From Novosphingobium sp. PC22D (lineage in GTDB: Bacteria > Pseudomonadota > Alphaproteobacteria > Sphingomonadales > Sphingomonadaceae), in contig NZ_MWMO01000007.1 in the NCBI RefSeq assembly GCF_002556635.1, positions 1 through 64,000 of the forward strand: DNA of 64,000 nucleotides, given 5' to 3'. The notes under the pieces are model-generated. The model saw nothing but the letters and a program-made list of their open reading frames with translations, had not been told where the DNA came from and made no database searches. Each line of letters begins with the position of its first letter. Position 1 is the first letter of the stretch. Positions 8,467 to 18,045 of this stretch are shown piece by piece. The position numbers and the translations under genes are program-made.

Positions 8467-10137
8467 ATGGGAAGAGTTTCAGAGGCAAGAGATCAGTTCC
8501 CCATGGACGTTGGATGCGATCGGGCGGAGCAAAATGCCACCGAAGACGTGAATGTCCAGATGTTGCCGCGTGAATTGATACGTCGAACCGGAAGCAATAA
8601 TCCGAAAAAGGTCGCCTATGTCTGCGGGGACCATGAAGTGACATGGGGTCAAATGGATGCTCGCTCGGATCGCATTGCGGCCGTCCTGCTTTCGATGGGA
8701 TGCCGTGTCGGAGACGCGGCTGCCATCATCGCTCCTGAATGCATTGAGGTTTATGAACATTTCTTCGCCTGCATGAAGGCGGGCGCAATCCGGGTGGGAA
8801 TAAATCGCAGATTTACTCCTGCTGAAATGATTCATGTGCTTAGAGATTCCAACGCAAGGTATCTCTTTGTTCACGCGTCTTGTACTGATCAAATTGAAAT
8901 TATCAGAGACGTTCTCGATGAGCTCGATATTGGGGTCATCGGTTTCGGCGGTGCTCATAATTTCGCGAGCGACCTTGATGCATTGACGGATGCCGTAGCC
9001 TCAGTGCCGGATATGCCCTCGCTCTCATCCGAAGATCCGTTGTTCTACAGCTATACTTCGGGAACTACCGGTGTGCCAAAGGGCGCTGTTTTAACCCACG
9101 GTGCGGTGACTGTCACAATACTTCATGCGCTGGCGGAATTCGGCTTCGTTCGCGATGATCGATTCTTCCTTCCAACCGGAAATGCCTGGGTTGCTGTGGT
9201 TCTCGCGTTTCTCGGTCTTGGCAATGGAATGACGCACATTATTGCTGATGGCGACTATGATCGGGGCACCTTCTTCGATACCGTGAAAGAGAAATCGGTC
9301 ACGGCATTTCTTCTCGCTCCGACAATGCTCAAATGGGCACTTGAGGACAACAAGGCGACGCCGTTCGATCTCTCCTCCGTCCGCTTGATTGTCTATGGCT
9401 CCTCCCCCGCTTCTCCGCACCTCATCAGGAGCGTGCATGAGACTTTCGGTAAAGACATGATCAATGTCTATGCGCTCACCGAGACGACTTGGGGCGGGGT
9501 CTCCTTCCTCTCGCCGGAAGACCATCGGCGTGGTCTGAGCACAAAACCGAAGCTGCTTTCTTCAGTCGGGCGAGTTGCGTCTCATTTTGAAATTTCAATC
9601 CGAAGCGAAGACGGGCAACCAGTGGCCGTTGGGGAGCCCGGTGAAGTCTGGCTTCGCGGGCCCACGGTTATGGCCGAATACCTGAATCTGCCGGAGCAAA
9701 CGCAAGAAGTGCAGAGTGAGGGTTGGCTCCGCACGAATGATATCGGCTCGCTAGATGAGGAAGGCTACCTATATCTTCTGGATCGACAGAAGTTTCTCAT
9801 AATTTCCGGGGGAGTTAATGTTTATCCCGCTTCCGTCGAGGAAGTGATCGTTAAGCATCCGGGTGTCGCGGATATTTGCGTTGTGGGACTGCCTCACCCG
9901 GAATGGGGTGAAGCTGTTGTAGCGGTTGTTCATCGCGCTGATTCCCATCCCGAGCTGAGCCACACTGAATTGATCGAGTTCTGCAGGGACAAGCTCAACC
10001 GTCCCTCGGTTCCAAAGCACATTGTCTTCACACAAGAAGACTTTCCGCTGACGACAAACTTCAAAGTGCGAAAAAATGATGTTCGCAATCTGCTGATGTC
10101 GAGGCCGCAGGACATACCTTGGGATCTCGAAGGGTGA
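8467..10137 (+). CDS. ipfF: Aryl-acid CoA ligase (IpfF-like)
   Basis: A 556-residue ANL ligase with P-loop YTSGTTGVPKG (196-206), YALTETTWGG, the hinge block NDIGSLDEEGYLYLLDRQK and ISGGVNVYPASVEEV. The C-terminal lysine region PLTTNFKVRKND deviates from the usual PKTxxGK. As the fifth gene of an ipfABDEF-type operon it is the likely first enzyme of the pathway, turning the aryl-propionate into its CoA thioester before dioxygenation. The ATG at 8467 is preceded by ACGAGG. It belongs to a different subgroup from the divergent synthetase at 3056-4687, so the two probably activate different acids. Confidence 0.82.
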   Translation: MGRVSEARDQFPMDVGCDRAEQNATEDVNVQMLPRELIRRTGSNNPKKVAYVCGDHEVTWGQMDARSDRIAAVLLSMGCRVGDAAAIIAPECIEVYEHFFACMKAGAIRVGINRRFTPAEMIHVLRDSNARYLFVHASCTDQIEIIRDVLDELDIGVIGFGGAHNFASDLDALTDAVASVPDMPSLSSEDPLFYSYTSGTTGVPKGAVLTHGAVTVTILHALAEFGFVRDDRFFLPTGNAWVAVVLAFLGLGNGMTHIIADGDYDRGTFFDTVKEKSVTAFLLAPTMLKWALEDNKATPFDLSSVRLIVYGSSPASPHLIRSVHETFGKDMINVYALTETTWGGVSFLSPEDHRRGLSTKPKLLSSVGRVASHFEISIRSEDGQPVAVGEPGEVWLRGPTVMAEYLNLPEQTQEVQSEGWLRTNDIGSLDEEGYLYLLDRQKFLIISGGVNVYPASVEEVIVKHPGVADICVVGLPHPEWGEAVVAVVHRADSHPELSHTELIEFCRDKLNRPSVPKHIVFTQEDFPLTTNFKVRKNDVRNLLMSRPQDIPWDLEG

Positions 10138-10222
10138 AATAGATCGGCAATCCGAAGGTTGGTGTTGTTGCCTTCCTGAACGGCTTGCACTGTCAGTAAT
10201 AGAAAAGGATTGGCTTAAAATC

Positions 10223-11074
10223 ATGGTAGATGCGAACCAAGAAGCCGCGCGCGCAGAAGTTGGCCAATCATTAGACGTTGGAGGATCCTCGACGAATTAT
10301 CACGATGTCGGTGAAGGCCCGCCGGTTCTCCTTGTTCACGGTTCTGGCCCAGGGGTCACCGCCTGGGCAAACTGGCGTCTGAATATTCCGGTCCTTGCCG
10401 AGAGTTTTCGCGTCATCGCGCCCGACATGTTTGGTTTTGGCTATTCTGACAGCAAAGGCCGAATTCAGGACAAGCAGGTCTGGGTCGATCAATTGGCCTC
10501 CCTTCTCGATGCGTTGGGTATCGACAAGATTTCGATGGTTGGAAATTCGTTCGGTGGGGGGGTCACACTCGCTTTCATGATTGCGCATCCTGATCGGGTC
10601 GATCGTGCAGTTCTCATGGGGCCAGCAGGTCTGAATTTCCCCATCACCCCGGCGCTGGACAAGGTCTGGGGATACGAGCCATCGATTGAAGCGATGAGAG
10701 AGTCTCTCAAATATCTCGCCTGGGACCATTCTCGCCTGACGGACGATCTCATTCAATCACGTTACGAGGCCAGCATCCGTCCCGGAATGCTGGAACCCTA
10801 TCGCGAAACCTTTGGTGGCGAAGATCGCCAGAGCAATGTCGCCATGCTTGCCAGTCGCGAAGAGGACATCGGCAATATCGAGCACGAGACGCTAATTCTT
10901 CATGGAATTGCCGATCAGGTAATACCGCTGGACTCAACCGTGCGTCTGGCCGGCCTGATGAAGCGAGCAGATCTTCATCTGTTCTCCGAATGTGGTCACT
11001 GGGTCCAGATTGAACGCCTGGCGAGCTTCAATCGGATGGTGACGGAATTCTTCAAACACGGCCTCAAGGCTTAA
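10223..11074 (+). CDS. dmpD: Meta-cleavage product hydrolase (2-hydroxymuconic semialdehyde hydrolase family)
   Basis: A 283-residue alpha/beta hydrolase that cleaves the C-C bond of ring-fission products. The catalytic triad is visible: S109 in GNSFGGG, D231 in HGIADQVIP and H259 in CGHWVQIE. The HGSGPGVTAWANW oxyanion segment is typical of the DmpD/XylF/BphD family. Aldehydic products from 4-alkylcatechols go mainly through the dehydrogenase branch and ketonic products through this hydrolase; both routes are encoded here. It starts the lower-pathway gene run 86 bases after ipfF. Confidence 0.85.
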   Translation: MVDANQEAARAEVGQSLDVGGSSTNYHDVGEGPPVLLVHGSGPGVTAWANWRLNIPVLAESFRVIAPDMFGFGYSDSKGRIQDKQVWVDQLASLLDALGIDKISMVGNSFGGGVTLAFMIAHPDRVDRAVLMGPAGLNFPITPALDKVWGYEPSIEAMRESLKYLAWDHSRLTDDLIQSRYEASIRPGMLEPYRETFGGEDRQSNVAMLASREEDIGNIEHETLILHGIADQVIPLDSTVRLAGLMKRADLHLFSECGHWVQIERLASFNRMVTEFFKHGLKA

Positions 11075-11092
11075 TTAGAGAGGAGATCGATC

Positions 11093-12016
11093 ATGGCAGT
11101 TACCGGAGTTATTCGTCCCGGATACGTACAGTTGAGGGTTCTGGATCTTGAGGAGGCGATTGAGCATTATCGCGATCGTATCGGCCTTAATCTCGTCTCA
11201 CGCGAGGGCGACCGTGCGTTCTTCCAGGCTTTTGATGAATTCGACAGGCACAGCATCATCCTGCGCGAAGCCGACCATCCGGGCATGGACGTGATGGGTT
11301 TCAAGGTCGCTAAGGATACAGATCTCGATCATTTTGCCGAGCGTTTGCTCGATATGGGCGTTCATGTGGATGTGCTTCCGGAAGGTGAAGATCCTGGTGT
11401 TGGCCGCAAGATCCGGTTCAAACTTCCAACGCAACATGTTTTCGAACTCTATTCCGAGATGGAACTGTCGCAGACCGGCCCAGCAATCAGCGACCCGGAT
11501 GTCTGGGTGGTTGAACCGCGAGGCATGCGTGTGACCCGGTTCGATCACTGCGCACTCAACGGGGTAGATATCGCTGCTTCAGCCAAGATCCTGGTCGATG
11601 CTCTCGATTTCTCGATCACTGAGGAACTGGTCGATGAGGCGAGCGGGGGACGCATGGCAATCTTCCTCAGCTGTAGCAACAAGGCGCACGATGTCGCGTT
11701 CCTCGGCGCTCCGGAAGACGGCAAGATACATCATACGTCTTTTAACCTGGAATCGTGGCACGATGTGGGCCACGCTGCGGACATCATCAGCCGCTACGAT
11801 ATTTCGCTAGATATCGGCCCGACGCGCCACGGCATCACCCGCGGTCAGACAATTTACTTCTTCGACCCGTCAGGCAATCGCAACGAAACCTTCAGTGGCG
11901 GGTACTTCTATTATCCCGACAACCCTCGACGCACGTGGAAGGCCGAAAATGCCGGTAAAGCGGTCTTTTACTACGAAAAGGCACTCAATGATCGCTTCAT
12001 GACGGTCAATACCTGA
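11093..12016 (+). CDS. dmpB: Catechol 2,3-dioxygenase (type I extradiol)
   Basis: A 307-residue extradiol dioxygenase with two vicinal-oxygen-chelate modules. The Fe(II) ligands are H152 (RFDHCAL), H214 (KIHHTSF) and E265 (NRNETFSGG), at essentially the same positions as in XylE. It opens catechol or alkylcatechol next to the diol to give 2-hydroxymuconic semialdehydes. The start follows a GAGAGGAGATCG ribosome site. The chloroplast-type ferredoxin downstream is the expected reactivation partner for the oxidised iron. For ibuprofen the substrate would be 4-isobutylcatechol. Confidence 0.92.
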   Translation: MAVTGVIRPGYVQLRVLDLEEAIEHYRDRIGLNLVSREGDRAFFQAFDEFDRHSIILREADHPGMDVMGFKVAKDTDLDHFAERLLDMGVHVDVLPEGEDPGVGRKIRFKLPTQHVFELYSEMELSQTGPAISDPDVWVVEPRGMRVTRFDHCALNGVDIAASAKILVDALDFSITEELVDEASGGRMAIFLSCSNKAHDVAFLGAPEDGKIHHTSFNLESWHDVGHAADIISRYDISLDIGPTRHGITRGQTIYFFDPSGNRNETFSGGYFYYPDNPRRTWKAENAGKAVFYYEKALNDRFMTVNT

Positions 12017-12018
12017 TC

Positions 12019-12450
12019 ATGGAGGGTGTTATTTCGATCCAGACGGTCAGTCATGAACTGGCACTCACGGCCGTAGCAGCGGCTGTTGCCAGGGGGGCAG
12101 ACATGGACTGTCCGGTGGCTGCAGCCGTCGTCGGTGCGGGAGGAGATCTGCTCGCTTTTCTGCGTGCCAACGGTTCGCCTGCACCCTCAAACAAGATCGC
12201 CCAGGACAAGGCCTGCACCGCAGCCAGCTTTCGGGTTCCTACGCCGGACTTTTACGTGATGGTCTCGGGCAATCCAGCGCTGCGAGACGGGATTGGAAGG
12301 CAGCCCGGGATTGCTATGTTTGCCGGTGGATTGCCGATCGAAATCAACGGAGAGTGTGTCGGCGCAATCGGGGTCTCGGGCGGATCAGAAGAACAGGATG
12401 TAGAATGCGCCAATGCTGGCCTCGCCGCGGTTGACGCCCGACAGTTTTAA
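12019..12450 (+). CDS. GlcG/HbpS-family protein (DUF336)
   Basis: A 143-residue protein of the GlcG/HbpS/PduO C-terminal fold: ALTAVAAAVARGADM at the N-terminus, PVAAAVVGAGGDLLAFLRAN in the core, and FAGGLPIEINGECVGAIGVS near the end. Its start lies two bases after the dioxygenase stop, so it is coupled to it. Members of this family recur in extradiol operons but have no firmly assigned role; heme or cofactor binding or protection of the dioxygenase has been proposed for relatives. No signal peptide is seen. The function here is unknown. Confidence 0.75.
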   Translation: MEGVISIQTVSHELALTAVAAAVARGADMDCPVAAAVVGAGGDLLAFLRANGSPAPSNKIAQDKACTAASFRVPTPDFYVMVSGNPALRDGIGRQPGIAMFAGGLPIEINGECVGAIGVSGGSEEQDVECANAGLAAVDARQF

Positions 12451-12489
12451 CAATCAGTCCGAATTGCAATTCTAGGATATTCCGTAGCA

Positions 12490-13974
12490 ATGACATCCTA
12501 TGCTTCCCCTGCAGTGACAGACACTGTTCTCAACTTTATCGACGGTACCTATCGCGAGGGAAGCGAGGGCAAGTCGTTCCCCAATTTTAATCCAGCCACT
12601 GGGGAGCAGATAGGTCTCGTTCAGGAGGCAAGCGCCGACGATGTCGCGGACGCGGTTGCCGCTGCGAGGAATGCGCTCAATGGGCGCTGGGGCAGCATGA
12701 CTACTTCTGAGCGTGTCAAGCTGATCACCGCCGTGGCGGCAGAGATTGAGCGCCGATCCGACGATTTTCTGGCGGCGGAAGTGGCCGATACTGGCAAACC
12801 TCGCGCTGTCGCCGCCCATATCGACATACCTCGCGGCGCAGCGAATTTCAGGATGTTCGCCGATGTAATTTCGACCATGCCCGGCGAGAGCTTCATCACA
12901 GACACGCCCGATGGAGGGCAGGCCAACAATTACACGGTTCGCAAGCCAAAAGGGGTAATTGCGGTAATCTGCCCCTGGAACTTCCCGCTATTGCTGATGA
13001 CTTGGAAGGTCGGCCCGGCACTGGCTTGTGGTAATACCGTAGTCGTCAAACCTTCGGAAGAAACACCCCGGACGGCCGCTTTGCTTGGTGAGGTGATGAA
13101 CGCAGTCGGAATGCCAGATGGCGTCTATAATGTCGTTCATGGCTTCGGGCCTGGTTCGGCGGGTGAGTTTCTTACGTCAAATAGCGACGTCGACGCGATC
13201 ACTTTCACCGGAGAGACCGGCACCGGCGAAGCTATTATGCAAAAGGCAGCAGTCGGCGTGCGGGACGTATCGTTCGAACTGGGAGGAAAAAACCCAGGAA
13301 TTGTTTTCGCGGACGCTGATTTGAATAAGGCCGTAGAAGGGCTGTCGCGCGCGATTTTCATGAATACAGGACAAGTGTGTCTGGGGACGGAGCGTGTCTA
13401 TGTTGAACGTCCTGTCTACGAGGAGTTCGTCGCGCGAATGAAGGAGGCCGCGGAAGGATTCAAGCCAGGTGCGATCGACGATCCCGCTTACCTTGGTCCG
13501 CTGATAAGCGCTGAGCACCGCGATAAAGTTCTGGGTTACTATCGCCGCGCCGTTGAAGAAGGCGCGACCGTGGTGACCGGCGGTGGCACTCCTGAGCTTT
13601 CCGGGCCAGAATGGGCAGGCTTTTTTGTTCAGCCCACCGTTTGGACCGGACTTTCACACGACAGCACAGTGATGCGCGAGGAGATCTTTGGTCCTTGCTG
13701 CGGGGTAATTCCCTTCGACGAGGAGGACGAAGTCATCGCGCTGGCGAATGATTCGCCCTACGGCCTATGTGCCTCAATCTGGACTGAGAACATGTCTCGC
13801 GGACACCGCGTCGCGGCAGCGATGGATGTCGGTGTCTGCTGGGTGAATTCCTGGTTCTTGCGGGATCTTCGCACGGCCTTTGGTGGCTCTGGCCATTCGG
13901 GAATTGGTCGCGAAGGTGGGGTGCACAGCCTCGAATTCTATACCGAACTTAACAACATTTGCGTGAAGCTGTAA
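12490..13974 (+). CDS. dmpC: 2-hydroxymuconic semialdehyde dehydrogenase
   Basis: A 494-residue NAD-dependent aldehyde dehydrogenase with E263 in SFELGGKNPG and nucleophile C297 in NTGQVCLGTERVYV. The signature NTGQVCLGTERV is close to DmpC/XylG enzymes. It oxidises the ring-cleavage semialdehyde to 2-hydroxymuconate (4-oxalocrotonate enol), the entry to the 4-oxalocrotonate branch completed by the hydratase, decarboxylase and tautomerase genes downstream. Spacing to the next gene is four bases. Confidence 0.9.
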   Translation: MTSYASPAVTDTVLNFIDGTYREGSEGKSFPNFNPATGEQIGLVQEASADDVADAVAAARNALNGRWGSMTTSERVKLITAVAAEIERRSDDFLAAEVADTGKPRAVAAHIDIPRGAANFRMFADVISTMPGESFITDTPDGGQANNYTVRKPKGVIAVICPWNFPLLLMTWKVGPALACGNTVVVKPSEETPRTAALLGEVMNAVGMPDGVYNVVHGFGPGSAGEFLTSNSDVDAITFTGETGTGEAIMQKAAVGVRDVSFELGGKNPGIVFADADLNKAVEGLSRAIFMNTGQVCLGTERVYVERPVYEEFVARMKEAAEGFKPGAIDDPAYLGPLISAEHRDKVLGYYRRAVEEGATVVTGGGTPELSGPEWAGFFVQPTVWTGLSHDSTVMREEIFGPCCGVIPFDEEDEVIALANDSPYGLCASIWTENMSRGHRVAAAMDVGVCWVNSWFLRDLRTAFGGSGHSGIGREGGVHSLEFYTELNNICVKL

Positions 13975-13978
13975 GATC

Positions 13979-14791
13979 ATGACTACCAACACGACTATTG
14001 ACCCAGCCATCATTGATCGGGCCGCTTGTGCTTTGCGCGAGGCGGCTAAGAGCGGCAAGGAAATCGACCCTGTCAGGGATATGATCAGCGCAGGCGGTTT
14101 GGACGCGGCCTATGCTGTGCAAGAGAGCAATACCAGACATTATTTGGCCAAGGGGCGGCGTCTGGTTGGGCGCAAGATCGGCCTGACGTCGCTGGCTGTC
14201 CAGAATCAGCTCGGGGTAGACCAGCCCGATTACGGCATGCTGTTCGCAGATATGGACGTGGCAGAAGGCATGCCTGTTTCACTCGATCGGGTTATCCAGC
14301 CCAAGGTCGAGGCAGAAATCGCAATAGTCGTTGGCCGCGATCTTCCGCACCCTGACCTGACGACTGCTGAGCTGATCCGGGCAATCGAATACGTCGTGCC
14401 TGCGATCGAAATCGTCGATAGCCGGATTGCGAACTGGGACATCAAGATTTGGGATACGATTGCCGACAATGCTTCAAGCGGCCTGTTCGTCCTGGGCGCG
14501 GTACCGCGCAAGCTCGAAGGGATCGACCTGCGCAGCTGCGGCATGGTTATGGAATCAAAAGGCGAACCGATTTCGGTGGGTGCCGGAATTGCGTGCCTGC
14601 ATAGCCCGATTACCGCTTCCTTGTGGCTGGCCCAAGTGATGGCCAAGGCCGGGCGCCCTTTGATGGAAGGTGACATCATTCTGTCAGGAGCGCTTGGGCC
14701 GATGGCCGGGGTTTCGCCAGGCGATATCGTAGAAGCGCGGATCAACGGCCTTGGAATAGTCCGGGCAGTATTTGCTGCAGACGCAAACTAA
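13979..14791 (+). CDS. dmpE: 2-hydroxypenta-2,4-dienoate (2-oxopent-4-enoate) hydratase
   Basis: A 270-residue member of the hydratase/decarboxylase family ([41 protein letters not shown]). The position between dmpC and the acylating aldehyde dehydrogenase matches dmpE in the dmp operon. It hydrates 2-hydroxy-dienoates to 4-hydroxy-2-oxo acids. The paralogue at 16783-17553 is assigned as the decarboxylase; the two families are similar and the split rests mainly on gene order and on the longer ENTRHYL-type N-terminus here. Confidence 0.8.
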   Translation: MTTNTTIDPAIIDRAACALREAAKSGKEIDPVRDMISAGGLDAAYAVQESNTRHYLAKGRRLVGRKIGLTSLAVQNQLGVDQPDYGMLFADMDVAEGMPVSLDRVIQPKVEAEIAIVVGRDLPHPDLTTAELIRAIEYVVPAIEIVDSRIANWDIKIWDTIADNASSGLFVLGAVPRKLEGIDLRSCGMVMESKGEPISVGAGIACLHSPITASLWLAQVMAKAGRPLMEGDIILSGALGPMAGVSPGDIVEARINGLGIVRAVFAADAN

Positions 14792-14814
14792 AACATGAAG
14801 TGGAGACTGGTCAC

Positions 14815-15753
14815 ATGACCAAAATGAAATGCGCGATTATCGGGTCTGGAAATATCGGAACTGATCTTATGATCAAGCTGCTCAAGGGTTCAGACACACT
14901 GGAATTGTCTGCGGTGGTAGGCATCGATGCGGCATCTGAAGGTCTGGCTATGGCACAAGAGCGAGGCGTTAAGACCACGCATGAGGGGATCGAGGGCCTG
15001 ATGCGTATGCCGGAATATGCGGAAATCGGCATCGCCTTCGATGCTACTTCAGCCTATGCGCACAAGGCGCACGATGAAGCTTTCGCTCGCGAAGGAAAGC
15101 TAATGGTTGATCTTACGCCGGCGGCAATTGGACCAGCCACCATCCCTCCGGTCAACCCGGCAATCGACCCTTCAGTGCGAAACATCAACATGGTGACCTG
15201 CGGCGGCCAAGCAACGATCCCGATCGTGGCGGCGGTATCCCAGGTCGCGACGGTGCACTATGCCGAAATTGTGGCGTCGGTTTCTTCGCGTTCTGCTGGG
15301 CCAGGAACTCGCGCAAATATTGACGAATTCACTCGCACAACCGCCAGAGCGATCGAAACGGTAGGTGGCGCGGGCAAAGGCAGAGCGGTGATCATACTCA
15401 ATCCCGCCGAACCGCCGATGATTATGCGCGATACCATATTCACGCTGTCCGAGATGGTCGATGAGGGCAAGGTCCGCGATTCTGTTCATGCGATGATTGC
15501 CAGGGTTCAGTCATATGTGCCGGGGTACCGACTCAAACAGGACGTCCAGTTTGAACGTTTCGGCTCGAACCGACCGCTCAAGATTCCGGGCTACGGTGAA
15601 TTCGAAGGTCTCAAGACCAGCGTGTTTCTCGAAGTCGAGGGAGCAGGGGACTACCTCCCTAACTATTCGGGCAACCTCGACATCATGACAGCGGCTGCAA
15701 AGGCCGCGGGAGAAAGTCTGGCCAAAGCACACATGGAAAAGAGTGCAGCATGA
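14815..15753 (+). CDS. dmpF: Acylating acetaldehyde dehydrogenase
   Basis: A 312-residue enzyme that converts the aldolase-derived aldehyde plus CoA and NAD to acyl-CoA. It has the N-terminal Rossmann motif [11 protein letters not shown] and catalytic C129 in [10 protein letters not shown]. The ATG at 14815 is chosen because GGAG sits nine bases upstream and gives the usual 312-residue length; a GTG at 14800 would add five residues. Its stop overlaps the aldolase start (ATGA), as expected for two proteins that form a channelling complex. Confidence 0.92.
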   Translation: MTKMKCAIIGSGNIGTDLMIKLLKGSDTLELSAVVGIDAASEGLAMAQERGVKTTHEGIEGLMRMPEYAEIGIAFDATSAYAHKAHDEAFAREGKLMVDLTPAAIGPATIPPVNPAIDPSVRNINMVTCGGQATIPIVAAVSQVATVHYAEIVASVSSRSAGPGTRANIDEFTRTTARAIETVGGAGKGRAVIILNPAEPPMIMRDTIFTLSEMVDEGKVRDSVHAMIARVQSYVPGYRLKQDVQFERFGSNRPLKIPGYGEFEGLKTSVFLEVEGAGDYLPNYSGNLDIMTAAAKAAGESLAKAHMEKSAA

Positions 15754-16781
15754 CGTTCAACCCCGAATCCGACCGCCTTTACATTCAAGATGTGACCTTG
15801 CGCGACGGGATGCACGCCATCCTTCACATGTATGGAACGGACAGCGTTCGGACGATTGCCAAAGCGCTGGATGATGCGGGAGTCGATGCGATCGAGGTAT
15901 CGCACGGCGATGGCCTGAACGGATCGACCTTCAATTATGGCTTCGGTGCACATACCGACTGGGACTGGATAGAGGCGGCAGCCGAGGTTATCCAAAACGC
16001 TGTCCTGACAACGCTTCTTGTTCCTGGTATCGGCACGGTCGAGGAACTCAAACAGGCCTATTCGATGGGGGTTCGCTCGGTGCGTGTTGCGACGCATTGT
16101 ACCGAGGCTGACGTTTCCAAACAGCACATTGGTATTGCCCGCGATTTGGGCATGGATGTCTCTGGCTTCCTGATGATGAGCCATATGATCGATGCAGAGG
16201 CATTGGCCCAACAAGCGCAACTGATGGAAAGTTATGGCGCGCAATGTGTCTATGTCACGGATAGTGGTGGCGCGCTTGATATGGATGGCGTTTCGGAGCG
16301 GCTTCAGGCTTATGAGCGGGTACTCAAGCCCGAAACCGAACGCGGTATTCACGCGCATCATAACCTGTCGCTCGGCGTGGCGAATTCGATCGTCGCGGCT
16401 CAGGCGGGGGCGGTGCGGATCGATGCGAGTCTTGCCGGAATGGGGGCGGGAGCAGGGAATGCGCCACTCGAAGTTTTCATCGCGGCCGCGAACCGCAAGG
16501 GTTGGAAGCATGGATGCGATGTAATGGCATTGATGGACGCTGCGGACGACCTGATCCGACCCCTGCAGGATCGACCGGTTCGAGTTGATCGGGAAACGCT
16601 TAGCCTTGGCTATGCTGGTGTCTATTCCAGTTTTCTGCGCCACGCGGAGAAGGCCTCAGAGCAATATGGAATCGATACTCGTGAGATCCTCGTCGAACTT
16701 GGCAACCGTCGCATGGTTGGTGGCCAGGAGGATATGATCACCGATGTTGCGCTTGATTTGATCAAGGCGAAGGCTAGCTGA
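15750..16781 (+). CDS. dmpG: 4-hydroxy-2-oxovalerate aldolase
   Basis: A 343-residue DRE-TIM metallolyase. The conserved segment [11 protein letters not shown] carries R18, D19 and H22, and metal-binding histidines lie in [11 protein letters not shown]. It splits 4-hydroxy-2-oxo acids into pyruvate and an aldehyde that passes to DmpF. For an isobutyl-substituted ring the predicted aldehyde is 4-methylpentanal instead of acetaldehyde. The start overlaps dmpF by four bases. Confidence 0.92.
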   Translation: MTFNPESDRLYIQDVTLRDGMHAILHMYGTDSVRTIAKALDDAGVDAIEVSHGDGLNGSTFNYGFGAHTDWDWIEAAAEVIQNAVLTTLLVPGIGTVEELKQAYSMGVRSVRVATHCTEADVSKQHIGIARDLGMDVSGFLMMSHMIDAEALAQQAQLMESYGAQCVYVTDSGGALDMDGVSERLQAYERVLKPETERGIHAHHNLSLGVANSIVAAQAGAVRIDASLAGMGAGAGNAPLEVFIAAANRKGWKHGCDVMALMDAADDLIRPLQDRPVRVDRETLSLGYAGVYSSFLRHAEKASEQYGIDTREILVELGNRRMVGGQEDMITDVALDLIKAKAS

Positions 16782-16782
16782 A

Positions 16783-17553
16783 ATGGATAGGCTCTTACGC
16801 TACGCCGAAACGCTCGACACAGCTGCACGAGAGGCGAAGGCGACTGCACAGGTAAAGCCTCAAGACCACGCTTTCACCGTAGCCGAAGCATATCAGGTCC
16901 AGAAATTATCTGTAGATCGCCGTTTGTCGCGCGGAGAGAAACGCATTGGTGTAAAAATGGGGCTGACCAGTCGGGCCAAGATGCAGCAAGTCGGGGTTGA
17001 AGAGGTCGCCTGGGGGCGCTTGACCGATGCCATGCTTGTAGAGGAAGGCTCAGCACTGTCGCGCAAACGCTTTGTCCATCCCCGCGTCGAACCGGAGATT
17101 GCCTTTCTGATGAAGGCACCTCTAGCCGGTGATGTGACGCCAGCAGCAGCAATGGCAGCGGTTGAAGCGATTGCTCCGGCAATGGAGATTATCGACAGCC
17201 GGTACGAGAACTTCAAATTTACGTTGGAGGATGTGATCGCCGATAATACCTCTTCGTCGGGCCTGGTCATCGGCTCATGGGGCGATCCTCGAATCGATTT
17301 TTCGAACCTCGGCGTCATTCTCGAGATTGATGGCAAAGTGGTCGAAGTGGGTTCAAGCGCAGCGATCCTGGGGAATCCAGTACGTTCGTTAGTCGCGGCG
17401 GCGCGGCTGGTCGCTGAAGCAGGCGAACGAATTGAAGCCGGCGATCTGGTGATGGCCGGAGGAATTACCGCTGCGCCTAACCTGGCACCAGGCCAGACTG
17501 TGCGAAGCACAGTGCAAAATCTTGGCGCGGTCATGTTCCAAGTGGAAGCGTGA
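16783..17553 (+). CDS. dmpH: 4-oxalocrotonate decarboxylase
   Basis: A 256-residue paralogue of the hydratase (GVKMGLTSRAKMQQVGVEEV, EPEIAFLMKAPL, NTSSSGLVIGSW). Its place between the aldolase and the tautomerase matches dmpH. It decarboxylates the keto form of 4-oxalocrotonate to 2-hydroxypenta-2,4-dienoate and normally acts in complex with the hydratase. It begins one base after the aldolase stop. Assignment relative to the hydratase at 13979 is by order and family resemblance. Confidence 0.82.
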   Translation: MDRLLRYAETLDTAAREAKATAQVKPQDHAFTVAEAYQVQKLSVDRRLSRGEKRIGVKMGLTSRAKMQQVGVEEVAWGRLTDAMLVEEGSALSRKRFVHPRVEPEIAFLMKAPLAGDVTPAAAMAAVEAIAPAMEIIDSRYENFKFTLEDVIADNTSSSGLVIGSWGDPRIDFSNLGVILEIDGKVVEVGSSAAILGNPVRSLVAAARLVAEAGERIEAGDLVMAGGITAAPNLAPGQTVRSTVQNLGAVMFQVEA

Positions 17554-17554
17554 T

Positions 17555-17761
17555 ATGCCGATAATTGAAGTCAATCTGCTCGAAGGACGTCCGCCTGAAG
17601 CCAAGGAACGCTTGATAAAGGCCCTGACCGAAGCGGCCATCCAGTCGCTCGGCGCTCCGCGCGAATCAGTTCGCATCATTCTGCGGGAGATGCCGCCCGC
17701 GCATTTCGCAGTCGGTGGGCAGAGCGTGGCGGCCAAAGCGGCCGAAAATATGAAGAAATGA
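17555..17761 (+). CDS. dmpI: 4-oxalocrotonate tautomerase
   Basis: A 68-residue tautomerase starting MPIIEVNLLEGRPPEAK, in which Pro1 after methionine removal is the catalytic base. Arg residues at the usual 11 and 39 positions lie in EGRPP and ESVRIIL. It ketonises 2-hydroxymuconate for the decarboxylase. The start lies one base after the decarboxylase stop and its own stop overlaps the ferredoxin start. Confidence 0.92.
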   Translation: MPIIEVNLLEGRPPEAKERLIKALTEAAIQSLGAPRESVRIILREMPPAHFAVGGQSVAAKAAENMKK

Positions 17762-18045
17762 GCGCTAAGCTTTATCAAATAGAGATCGTCGGCGGCAGCC
17801 AGTTCGCGTGCTCCGAAGAGGAACGCGTACTGTTCGCAATGGAACGCAGAGGGTTATCCGATATCGGCGTGGGTTGCCGCGGAGGAGGATGTGGGTTCTG
17901 TCGCGTTCGGGTGGTCGAAGGCGAATACAAGACGGGCAAGATGAGTGTCTCGAAAATATCTCCCGAGGACCAGGCCAAAGGTTTTGTGCTAGCTTGCAGG
18001 CTCTATCCGTTGGAAGACCTGAAGCTCGAAGTCGAGCAGAATTGA
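17758..18045 (+). CDS. dmpQ: XylT/DmpQ-type [2Fe-2S] ferredoxin
   Basis: A 95-residue chloroplast-type ferredoxin with cluster ligands C40, C45 and C48 (GCRGGGCGFCRV) and C80 (LACRLYP). In dmp, xyl and nah operons the homologue reduces inactive ferric catechol 2,3-dioxygenase back to the ferrous form, which matters most with substituted catechols. Here it ends the lower-pathway transcript instead of preceding the dioxygenase. It is not the Rieske-type electron donor expected for the ring hydroxylase; that role fits 25456-25797. Confidence 0.88.
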   Translation: MSAKLYQIEIVGGSQFACSEEERVLFAMERRGLSDIGVGCRGGGCGFCRVRVVEGEYKTGKMSVSKISPEDQAKGFVLACRLYPLEDLKLEVEQN

